40,644 bases of DNA, taken from Phascolarctobacterium_A succinatutens_B (GTDB lineage Bacteria; Bacillota; Negativicutes; Acidaminococcales; Acidaminococcaceae). The notes beneath the pieces are model-generated. The model did not search any database, was not told where the DNA came from, and saw nothing but the letters and a program-made list of their open reading frames with translations. Of the stretch, positions 22,651 through 30,125 are shown one piece after another (position 1 is the stretch's first letter; every line of letters begins with the position of its first letter). The stretch spans positions 1 to 40,644 of the forward strand of contig NZ_CAUDZA010000021.1 in assembly GCF_958453765.1 (NCBI RefSeq). Reading direction: 5' to 3'. The translations under genes and the position numbers were made by a program.

Positions 22651-24177
22651 TTGTCTACTCAAGAAAAAATTGAGAAAATGCTCAAAAAAGCCGAAGTAAT
22701 TCTGGCTGCTGGTGGCGAAAAACGTGTTGCTAAACAACATGAATCCGGCAAAATGACTGCTCGTGAAAGAATCGCTGCTCTCCTCGACGAAGGTTCCTTC
22801 GTAGAACTCGACCGTTTTGTACGTCATCGTTGCTACAACTTCGGTCAAGAAAAGAAAGAACTGCCTGGTGAAGGCGTAACCACCGGTTACGGCACCATCG
22901 ATGGCCGTCTGGTTTATGTATTCGCACAGGACTTCACCGTTGAAGGTGGCTCCCTCGGCGAAATGCATGCTGCTAAAATCGTTAAAGTACAACGCCTGGC
23001 ACTGAAAATGGGTGCTCCGCTGGTTGGCCTGAACGATTCCGGCGGTGCTCGTATCCAAGAAGCTATCGACGCTCTGGCTGGCTATGGTAAAATCTTCTTC
23101 GAGAACACCATTGCTTCCGGCGTAGTTCCTCAGATTTCTGCAATTATGGGTCCTTCCGCTGGCGGCGCTGTATACAGCCCGGCACTGACCGACTTCATCT
23201 ACATGGTAAAGAACACTTCCAAAATGTTCATTACCGGCCCTGCAGTAGTTAAATCCGTTACCGGTGAAGATGTAACCCAAGAACAACTGGGTGGCGCTAT
23301 GACCCACAACAGCACTTCTGGTGTTGCTCACTTCGCTGCTGAAAACGACGAAGACTGCCTGCAACAAATCCGTTACCTGCTCTCCTTCCTGCCTTCCAAC
23401 AACGTTGAAGGTGCTCCGATTGTAGAGACTGGTGATGACCCGATGCGTACCGACGACAGCCTGAACACTCTGCTGCCGGACAACTCCAACCAAGCTTACG
23501 ATATGTATGATGTAATCAGATCTATCGTAGATAACGGCGAATTCTATGAAAACCAAAAATACTGGGCAACCAACATCATCACTTGCTTCGCTCGTATGGA
23601 TGGTCAAACCGTAGGTATCATTGCTAACCAACCGAAAGTTATGGCTGGCTGCCTGGATATCAACGCTTCCGATAAATCCGCTCGTTTCATCCGCTTCTGC
23701 GACGCTTTCGGCATTCCTCTGCTGAACCTGGTTGACGTTCCTGGCTTCCTGCCTGGCTGCAACCAAGAATACGGCGGCATTATCCGTCACGGCGCTAAGA
23801 TGCTGTATGCTTACTCTGAAGCAACTGTTCCTAAAATCACTCTGGTTACCCGTAAAGCTTACGGCGGTTCCTATCTGGCAATGTGCTCTCAAGATCTGGG
23901 CGCTGACCAAGTTATCGCATGGCCGACCGCTGAAATCGCAGTTATGGGTCCTGCTGGTGCTGCTAACATCATCTTCCGTAAAGATCCTGATGTTGAAGCT
24001 AAGACTAAAGAGTACATCGACAACTTCGCTACTCCGTACCAAGCAGCAATGCGCGGCATGGTTGACATGGTTATCGAACCGAAAAATACTCGTCCCACCA
24101 TCATCAACGCTCTGCAAATGCTGGAAAGCAAACGCGAAACCCGTCCGGCAAAACGCCACGGCAACATTCCTTTGTAA
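22651..24177 (+). CDS. mmdA: Methylmalonyl-CoA decarboxylase alpha subunit (carboxyltransferase)
   Basis: A 508-residue carboxyltransferase that moves the carboxyl group of (S)-methylmalonyl-CoA to biotin on MmdC. Typical motifs: GYGTIDGRLVYVFAQDFTV, NDSGGARIQEA, GPSAGGAVYSPAL and, in the C-half, VPGFLPG and RKAYGGSYLAM. The start is TTG at 22651, after a strong GGAGG; no ATG is in frame nearby. It is the soluble subunit of the Na+-pumping complex. Very strong codon bias. Confidence 0.95.
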   Translation: MSTQEKIEKMLKKAEVILAAGGEKRVAKQHESGKMTARERIAALLDEGSFVELDRFVRHRCYNFGQEKKELPGEGVTTGYGTIDGRLVYVFAQDFTVEGGSLGEMHAAKIVKVQRLALKMGAPLVGLNDSGGARIQEAIDALAGYGKIFFENTIASGVVPQISAIMGPSAGGAVYSPALTDFIYMVKNTSKMFITGPAVVKSVTGEDVTQEQLGGAMTHNSTSGVAHFAAENDEDCLQQIRYLLSFLPSNNVEGAPIVETGDDPMRTDDSLNTLLPDNSNQAYDMYDVIRSIVDNGEFYENQKYWATNIITCFARMDGQTVGIIANQPKVMAGCLDINASDKSARFIRFCDAFGIPLLNLVDVPGFLPGCNQEYGGIIRHGAKMLYAYSEATVPKITLVTRKAYGGSYLAMCSQDLGADQVIAWPTAEIAVMGPAGAANIIFRKDPDVEAKTKEYIDNFATPYQAAMRGMVDMVIEPKNTRPTIINALQMLESKRETRPAKRHGNIPL

Positions 24178-24237
24178 TTCACAAGCAGTTGCTTAGTGCT
24201 TAAACAACCTATTTTAAGATAAGATGAGGTGAAATAA

Positions 24238-24588
24238 ATGGGTCCTGTTACTACTAATCCTTGGTTGATTGCTTTAATCAATATGACCATCGTATTCGGC
24301 GTACTGATCGCTCTGGGCATATTGATGAACTTACTCCAAGTTATCGATCCGACTAAAAAAAAAGTTGCTAAACCGGCAGTAGCTCCTACACCGGCAGCAG
24401 CTCCCGCTGCAGCTCCGGTTGCAGCAGCTCAAGATGATAGCGAAATTATCGCTGTTATCGCTGCAGCAGTAGCAGCTTGCGGCGTTAGCGCAGACCAAAT
24501 CGCTTGCGTACGTCGTATTGATGCTAAATCTGCATGGACTGTAAGCAGTCGTGTTGAAGCTATTAGCGTTCGTAAAGAATGCTTCTAA
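24238..24588 (+). CDS. mmdD: Methylmalonyl-CoA decarboxylase delta subunit (OadG-like)
   Basis: A 116-residue small subunit. Residues 10-33 form one membrane helix (LINMTIVFGVLIALGILMNL), followed by an Ala/Pro-rich linker and a C-terminal soluble helix region. OadG/MmdD subunits assemble and stabilise the membrane complex. GATGAGGTG precedes the ATG. The order A-D-C-B fits Veillonella-type mmd operons. Confidence 0.9.
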   Translation: MGPVTTNPWLIALINMTIVFGVLIALGILMNLLQVIDPTKKKVAKPAVAPTPAAAPAAAPVAAAQDDSEIIAVIAAAVAACGVSADQIACVRRIDAKSAWTVSSRVEAISVRKECF

Positions 24589-24643
24589 TGCATATAGTTT
24601 GCAATTTTAATTAAAAAACGAGATTTTAAGGAGGATTATATCC

Positions 24644-24985
24644 ATGAAAAAGTATACTATCACCGTAAATGGTACCGCATACGAAGTTGAAGTTGAAGAA
24701 GCAGGCGTTGTTGCTTCCGCTCCGAAAGCTGCTCCGGCTCCGGCTCCGAAAGCTGCTGCTCCGGTTGCTGCTGGTGCAACCACCGTTTCCGCTCCTATGC
24801 CGGGCAAAGTTCTGTCCGTTAACGTAAAAGCTGGCGACGCTGTTAAATCCGGCGACGTTCTGCTGATTCTGGAAGCTATGAAAATGCAAAACGAAATCAT
24901 GGCTCCGGCTGATGGCACTGTTTCCGACGTTCGCGTTTCCGCAGGTCAAACTGTTGCTACCGGCGACGTTATGATCGTTCTCTAA
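24644..24985 (+). CDS. mmdC: Methylmalonyl-CoA decarboxylase gamma subunit (biotin carrier)
   Basis: A 113-residue biotin carrier. Biotin attaches to Lys80 in EAMKM. An N-terminal short domain (KKYTITVNGTAYEVEVEE) and an Ala/Pro linker (residues 23-45) precede the biotinyl domain. It shuttles carboxyl groups from MmdA to MmdB. AAGGAGG precedes the ATG. Confidence 0.95.
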   Translation: MKKYTITVNGTAYEVEVEEAGVVASAPKAAPAPAPKAAAPVAAGATTVSAPMPGKVLSVNVKAGDAVKSGDVLLILEAMKMQNEIMAPADGTVSDVRVSAGQTVATGDVMIVL

Positions 24986-25037
24986 TTCTTACTCGATAGT
25001 TCGCAATATCAGTAAGTCTTAAATACCCTTGATCTTT

Positions 25038-25065
25038 GGAGGGGGCTTTTCGCAGAGCCCCTTCC
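25038..25065 (+). terminator. Intergenic hairpin between mmdC and mmdB
   Basis: GGAGGGGGCT pairs with AGCCCCTTCC through 10 bp (one G-T). No T-run follows and the mmdB ribosome binding site comes soon after, so it probably tunes rather than ends the transcript. Confidence 0.5.
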
Positions 25066-25092
25066 ACAAATTGAAAATTGGGAGGATATTAA

Positions 25093-26223
25093 ATGGAAGC
25101 ATTTCTCGTTGCTTTGTCTTCCGTATGGGCAGATTCCGGTTTCTCTGCACTGACAGGCGGTCACGTAATCATGATCGTTGTAGGTCTGGTTCTGCTTTAT
25201 ATGGCTATTGGTAAAGGTTTTGAGCCTTTGCTGCTGTCCCCGATCGCATTCGGTTGTATTCTTGCTAACATTCCTAAAAACGGTTTCGAAGAACCTGGTG
25301 TTATGTCCGTTATCATGTATGGTATTCACCACGAAGTATTCCCTCCGTTGATCTTCTTGGGCGTAGGCGCTATGACCGACTTTGGTCCTCTGCTGGCTAA
25401 CCCGAAAACCCTGCTCCTGGGCGCTGCTGCACAGGGCGGTGTATTCGTAGCTCTGCTGGGCGCTATGCTGCTTGGCTTCACCGTACAAGAAGCTGCTGCT
25501 ATCGGCATCATCGGTGGTGCTGACGGCCCGACTTCCATCTACCTGGCTGCTAAAATGGCTCCTCAGCTGTTAGGTGCAATCGCAGTTGCTGCTTACTCCT
25601 ACATGTCTCTGGTTCCGCTGATTCAGCCTCCTATCATGAAACTGTTCACCACTGAAGCAGATCGTAAGATCGTTATGCAACAGCTGCGTCCGGTTTCTCA
25701 CTTTGAAAAGGTTGCTTTCCCGATCATGTGCACCATCGTTATTTCTCTGCTGTTACCTTCCGTAACCGCTCTGATTGGTATGCTGATGCTGGGTAACCTG
25801 TTCAAAGAAGCTGGTTGCCTGGATCGTCTGTCCGACACCGCACAAAACGCTCTGATGAACACTGTAACCATCATGCTGGCTACCGGTACTGGTCTGACCA
25901 TGAGCGCTGAGTCTTTCCTGAACGCTAAGACTCTGCTGATCATCGTTCTGGGTCTGGTTGCATTCGTAGCTGGTACTGCTGCTGGCGTTATCTTCGGTAA
26001 GATCATGTGCATTGTAGACGGTGGCAAGACCAACCCGTTGATTGGTTCCGCTGGCGTTTCTGCAGTTCCTATGGCTGCTCGTGTATCTCAAAAAGTTGGT
26101 CAGAAAGCTAACCCGGCTAACTTCCTGCTGATGCACGCTATGGGTCCTAACGTAGCAGGCGTTATCGGTACTGCAGTTGCTGCAGGTACCATGCTGGCTA
26201 TGATCGGTCCTGTTGGCAAATAA
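25093..26223 (+). CDS. mmdB: Methylmalonyl-CoA decarboxylase beta subunit (Na+ pump)
   Basis: A 376-residue polytopic membrane protein, the decarboxylating Na+ pump of the complex (OadB/MmdB/GcdB family). The conserved IIGGADGPTSIYLAAKMAP segment carries the aspartate implicated in Na+ transport. It decarboxylates carboxybiotin and exports Na+, the energy-conserving step of the pathway. GGGAGG precedes the ATG. A strong terminator follows. Confidence 0.95.
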   Translation: MEAFLVALSSVWADSGFSALTGGHVIMIVVGLVLLYMAIGKGFEPLLLSPIAFGCILANIPKNGFEEPGVMSVIMYGIHHEVFPPLIFLGVGAMTDFGPLLANPKTLLLGAAAQGGVFVALLGAMLLGFTVQEAAAIGIIGGADGPTSIYLAAKMAPQLLGAIAVAAYSYMSLVPLIQPPIMKLFTTEADRKIVMQQLRPVSHFEKVAFPIMCTIVISLLLPSVTALIGMLMLGNLFKEAGCLDRLSDTAQNALMNTVTIMLATGTGLTMSAESFLNAKTLLIIVLGLVAFVAGTAAGVIFGKIMCIVDGGKTNPLIGSAGVSAVPMAARVSQKVGQKANPANFLLMHAMGPNVAGVIGTAVAAGTMLAMIGPVGK

Positions 26224-26238
26224 TCATTAGCTAACTTC

Positions 26239-26270
26239 AAGAGCTCACACATTAGTGTGAGCTCTTTTTT
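26239..26270 (+). terminator. Intrinsic terminator after mmdB
   Basis: AAGAGCTCACAC-ATTA-GTGTGAGCTCTT, a 12-bp perfect stem followed by T. It ends the propionate operon. Confidence 0.95.
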
Positions 26271-26387
26271 GTATCTAAAATGTAAATTTTATTGTTGGCG
26301 ATACTCTCAGGCTAATATTTATAGTATAATAAAAAAGAACTGTTCAAGAATTGAATAGCATTTCTTTACAAGAGGAGTCTTGAGTAT

Positions 26388-28112
26388 ATGCAACGATTTA
26401 ATCTGACCAGACAGTTTTTTAGGGATGTCTGGTACCTTACGAAAAGCTATTGGCAATCCGAAGAGAAGAAAAAGGCTTTCTTTTTATTGGGCTGTATTAT
26501 AGCGCTGACACTTGGCGTGGTTTATATGCTTGTTCTGCTTAACCAGTGGAATAACAGCTTCTACAGTGCCTTGCAAAACTATGATGCTAAGAAGATTTTT
26601 GACGAGCTTATTCATTTTTCATGGTTAGCTGCCATTTATATCTTATTGGCAGTATACTCATATTATTTACAGCAGACATTGATTTTGAATTGGCGTCGTT
26701 GGCTGACAACGCGTTTTATCGACATCTGGCTGCAAAACAAAACCTATTATAATCTGCAGATGTTCGGTAAGGATACGGATAACCCTGACCAACGTATCAG
26801 TGAGGACGTGCGTCAGTTTGTTGAAATGACCTTGAGCTTTGGCATAGGGATCCTCAAGGCGTTTTGCACGTTTGCATCCTTTGTTGTTATTTTATACAAT
26901 CTTTCCGGCAGTCTTAGCTTTACCTTTATGGGTAAGACGTGGACAATTAATGGCTACATGCTGTGGGCATCACTGATATATTCTGTAATTGGTACCTATA
27001 TTACCCATCTTGTTGGCTGCAAGCTTGTTAAAATCAACTTTATCCAACAGAAATATGAAGCGGATTTCCGTTTCAGTATGATTCGCCTGCGTGAAAGTGC
27101 GGAAAGCGTTGCCTTCTACCGTGGTGAAGCGCAGGAGGGCAGTGTATTTAAGCTACGCTTTAAAATGCTCTTGGATAACTTCTGGAAACTGGTTAATAAA
27201 CAGAAACAGCTTGTCTTTTTAAATTCCGGTTATTCTCAAATCGCTATCATTTTTCCCTTTGTTGTAGCCATGAACCGTTATCTTACGAAAGAAGTAACAC
27301 TAGGCGGACTGATGCAGGTTGCCAGTGCCTTTGGCCGTGTGCAGGATTCGCTTTCATATTTTGTTGATATGTACAGCAGCATTGCTCAATGGCAGGCTGT
27401 TGTAATGCGTTTAACTTACTTCGGCCACCATATGCATGAGGTTTCTCAGCAGGCGGAACGCTTTCATGTGGAACGCTTTGCTGCTGCAGATGTTGTTGAG
27501 GTTAACGATATGCAGATAAATCTGCCGGACGGAAAGCCGCTTCTGGAAAATATCAGCTTTACTCTGCATCCGGGGCATAATGTTTTGATTAAGGGTGTCA
27601 GCGGCAGCGGTAAAAGTACCTTGCTGCGTGCCATCTCCGGTATCTGGCCCTTCGTCGACGGCAAAATCTTTCTTCCGTCACGTGATAAGCTGATGTTTAT
27701 TCCGCAAAAGCCTTATCTGCCGTTGGGCACACTGCGTGCTGCCCTTAATTACCCGGGAAATAAACCGATAGATGATACTGAATTGATTTATCTGATGGAT
27801 TTGTGCCAGATTGGTTATCTTAAGGATAAGCTCGATTTGGAGGCTGACTGGAGCCATGTGCTTTCTGTCGGTGAGCAGCAGCGTTTGGCCTTTGTACGTG
27901 CCCATATCCAGCAGCCACAGTGGCTTTTCCTGGATGAAGCAACATCTGCTTTGGATGAAGACACTGAGGCGACTATGTACAGCCTGCTACAGGAGCGTTT
28001 ACAGCAGACTACTGTTGTAAGTGTCGGTCATCGCAGTACGCTGAATAAATATCACGAGCTTGTTTTACGCTTAAATAAATCAACTCGTCAAGTTACCCTT
28101 GAAAAATTGTAA
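26388..28112 (+). CDS. ABC transporter, fused membrane and ATPase (ABCD/BacA-like)
   Basis: A 574-residue half-transporter: membrane domain of about 330 residues with several hydrophobic helices, then an ATPase with Walker A GVSGSGKST (about residues 402-410), signature LSVGEQQR (about 492) and Walker B WLFLDEATSALDE. The LSxGEQQR signature and the membrane domain are those of the ABC_membrane_2 (SbmA/BacA, YddA, human ABCD) family. A relative, Rv1819c of Mycobacterium, imports B12 and hydrophilic solutes, so a role in B12 uptake is possible here but unproven. It is followed 12 bases later by the flavodiiron gene. Confidence 0.85.
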   Translation: MQRFNLTRQFFRDVWYLTKSYWQSEEKKKAFFLLGCIIALTLGVVYMLVLLNQWNNSFYSALQNYDAKKIFDELIHFSWLAAIYILLAVYSYYLQQTLILNWRRWLTTRFIDIWLQNKTYYNLQMFGKDTDNPDQRISEDVRQFVEMTLSFGIGILKAFCTFASFVVILYNLSGSLSFTFMGKTWTINGYMLWASLIYSVIGTYITHLVGCKLVKINFIQQKYEADFRFSMIRLRESAESVAFYRGEAQEGSVFKLRFKMLLDNFWKLVNKQKQLVFLNSGYSQIAIIFPFVVAMNRYLTKEVTLGGLMQVASAFGRVQDSLSYFVDMYSSIAQWQAVVMRLTYFGHHMHEVSQQAERFHVERFAAADVVEVNDMQINLPDGKPLLENISFTLHPGHNVLIKGVSGSGKSTLLRAISGIWPFVDGKIFLPSRDKLMFIPQKPYLPLGTLRAALNYPGNKPIDDTELIYLMDLCQIGYLKDKLDLEADWSHVLSVGEQQRLAFVRAHIQQPQWLFLDEATSALDEDTEATMYSLLQERLQQTTVVSVGHRSTLNKYHELVLRLNKSTRQVTLEKL

Positions 28113-28124
28113 GGAGGTTTTCTT

Positions 28125-29306
28125 ATGCTGCCATTGCAAATTGCAGAAAATATTTATGACGTTGGTGTTCAGGATTGGGCTGTGCGTGATTTTCACGGCT
28201 ACAAAACAGAGAGAGGTGCAACCTATAACTCTTATCTGATTATGGATGAAAAGATAACCTTGATTGATACTGTTAAAGCGCCCTTTACCGAAGAGCTGCT
28301 TGCTAATATCAGTAAGGTAACACCATTGGATTCCATTGACTATATTGTCATCAACCATGTTGAGCCTGACCATTCCGGTGCTATGCCTGCGTTAGCCAAG
28401 GCTTGCCCCAAAGCAAAGTTCTATATTACGATGCAAGGTAAAAACGAGGCGATTCAGCATTACGGAGATATTTTTGCTTTTGAGGTTGTTAAAGACGGAA
28501 CAACCTTAAATATCGGCAAGCGCACCTTAACCTTCGCTTCTATGGCAATGCTGCATTGGCCTGACAGTATGGCTACCTATAGTGAGTATGATAAAATTCT
28601 TTTTTCCAATGATGCCTTCGGTCAGCATTATGCTACCAGTAAGCGCTTTGACTGTGAAGTAAATCAGGACGAGCTGTTCTACGAAGCTAAAAAGTATTTT
28701 GCCAACATTCTCTGGCCTTATGCCAAGTTGATTGGCAATGCGCTGAAAAAGCTTGGCGGTCTTGATATTAAAATGATTGCGCCTTCCCATGGTGTAATCT
28801 GGACGGAGCATATTGCCGATATCCTGCGCTGCTACAGCGAATGGGGCAGCGGTGTACAGGATGGCAGCCTTGTTATTGCCTATGACAGCATGTGGGGCGG
28901 TACGGAAAAGCTGGCACGGGCGATTGCGCGCGGTGCTGCTAATGCCGGCATTGTTGTTAAAGTATTCAAAATGGGCACTACACCTAACAGTACGGTAGCA
29001 GCAGAGCTCTTTACTGCCTCCGGTTTTTTGGCAGGATCTTCAACTCTTAATTGCAGCATGCTGCCGAATATGGGTTCATTGCTGATTTATCTTAAAGGAC
29101 TCGGCGCTAAAGGTAAAAAAGCTGCAGCCTTCGGTACCTTTGGCTGGGGCGGTGGTGCGCAGAAGGATATGGAGGAGCTGCTGGCAAAAAGCTGCTTTGA
29201 TGCAGTAGAACCCGGCTTCAACTGCAAATGGACGCCGCAGAAGGCTGAGCTTGAAGCTGCAGAAAAGTATGGTTATGAATTTGCCCTAAAAATAAAAGCT
29301 GAATGA
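28125..29306 (+). CDS. fprA: Flavodiiron protein (FprA family)
   Basis: A 393-residue cytoplasmic enzyme that reduces O2 to water and/or NO to N2O, protecting anaerobes. The metallo-beta-lactamase domain holds the diiron ligands (NHVEPDHSGAMPAL, then SHGVIW), followed by a flavodoxin domain from about residue 250 (YDSMWGGTEKLA). The length is typical for the plain two-domain type. AAGGAGG precedes the ATG. Its protection of oxygen-sensitive hydrogenases and B12 enzymes would fit the neighbourhood. Confidence 0.93.
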   Translation: MLPLQIAENIYDVGVQDWAVRDFHGYKTERGATYNSYLIMDEKITLIDTVKAPFTEELLANISKVTPLDSIDYIVINHVEPDHSGAMPALAKACPKAKFYITMQGKNEAIQHYGDIFAFEVVKDGTTLNIGKRTLTFASMAMLHWPDSMATYSEYDKILFSNDAFGQHYATSKRFDCEVNQDELFYEAKKYFANILWPYAKLIGNALKKLGGLDIKMIAPSHGVIWTEHIADILRCYSEWGSGVQDGSLVIAYDSMWGGTEKLARAIARGAANAGIVVKVFKMGTTPNSTVAAELFTASGFLAGSSTLNCSMLPNMGSLLIYLKGLGAKGKKAAAFGTFGWGGGAQKDMEELLAKSCFDAVEPGFNCKWTPQKAELEAAEKYGYEFALKIKAE

Positions 29307-29407
29307 GCTGTGAATTTTGTGTAAAACAAATATATTTACTAGTAAAAAAAGTACACAAATAACGATAATAGTGTATAATAGTATTATAACAATGAAAGCG
29401 AGGTCTT

Positions 29408-29866
29408 ATGATGAATAAGAAAGCTGAAGTTTACAAGAAATTCCTTGAAGAAAACAAAATTAACTGGGGTGACGTTTTCGAAGTTCCGAAAGCAGACGAG
29501 GTTCCTGAAGAAAGCTTTATGCATCCCGTTGTTTTCCGTTCCGCTATCGGCATCCAAGGTCAAAATCTGCCGACTATGCTGGTAATTGATGACAGCATTT
29601 ATGTAATGCTGCAGGTTCGCGTAGGTGCAGGCTTGGTTAAAGAAGCCAATAAGGCTGCTGTTCTGGAACACCTGAACGCTCTGAACGAAAACTACAAGGT
29701 ATTCAAATATTACGCTGATGAAGCTGGCAATATCATCATTGAAAGCTGCATTCCTTCTACCGACGAGCAATTCGTACCGCAAATGATTCATGCAGTAATC
29801 GACGTTATTGTTGACCACCTTAACACTGAATATCCTAAGCTGATGAAAGCTGTTTGGGCTGAATAA
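29408..29866 (+). CDS. YbjN-like protein
   Basis: A 152-residue acidic cytosolic protein with the length and alternating helix-strand pattern of YbjN/type III chaperone-like folds (LEENKINWGDVFEV near the N-terminus; LPTMLVIDDSIYVMLQVRVG in the middle). The assignment is by overall resemblance, not by a diagnostic motif. The family is uncharacterised and often stress related. ATG at 29408 or 29411. A TATAAT at 29374-29379 suggests its own promoter. Codon use suggests high expression. Confidence 0.55.
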   Translation: MMNKKAEVYKKFLEENKINWGDVFEVPKADEVPEESFMHPVVFRSAIGIQGQNLPTMLVIDDSIYVMLQVRVGAGLVKEANKAAVLEHLNALNENYKVFKYYADEAGNIIIESCIPSTDEQFVPQMIHAVIDVIVDHLNTEYPKLMKAVWAE

Positions 29867-29892
29867 GCTGAATAAAAAAATATGGTACTTTC

Positions 29893-30038
29893 TTAAATAA
29901 GGGGAGTAGCCGGCACAAGCCTTAGGGCTGGTGTTTACACTGCCGTCAGTACGATTCGGAAGAATCCGGCTTTGTAATTAAGTGGCGAGACTTTGTTGTA
30001 AAATATTTTTATTTTACAGCATTGTCTCGCCCTTTTTT
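29893..30038 (+). promoter_or_regulatory. yybP-ykoY (Mn2+) riboswitch with terminator
   Basis: The aptamer shows AAGGGGAGTAGCCGGC, a partner GGCTGGTG helix, then CTGCCGTCAGTACGATTC and GGAAGAATCCGGCTTT, the pattern of yybP-ykoY RNAs. The expression platform is a long hairpin (GGCGAGAC at 29984-29991 with GTCTCGCC at 30024-30031, inner stem TGTAAAATA/TATTTTACA) followed by six T. The family senses Mn2+ and turns on export or P-type ATPase genes, which matches the next gene. Confidence 0.85.
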
Positions 30039-30125
30039 AATATATAATATAAGGTGAAGAGTGTACTTGCATGATTTACCACAATTTTCGACAAGTAGCA
30101 GACGCAAGGTCAAAGGAGGAAGAAA

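Noticed and set aside
17245..24159. Long antisense reading frames (over 500 codons) opposite the CoA-transferase, mutase and mmdA genes
   Set aside because: They mirror the strong codon bias of the sense genes, which removes stops in one antisense frame. They lack ribosome binding sites and recognisable motifs, and the sense proteins are well-conserved families.
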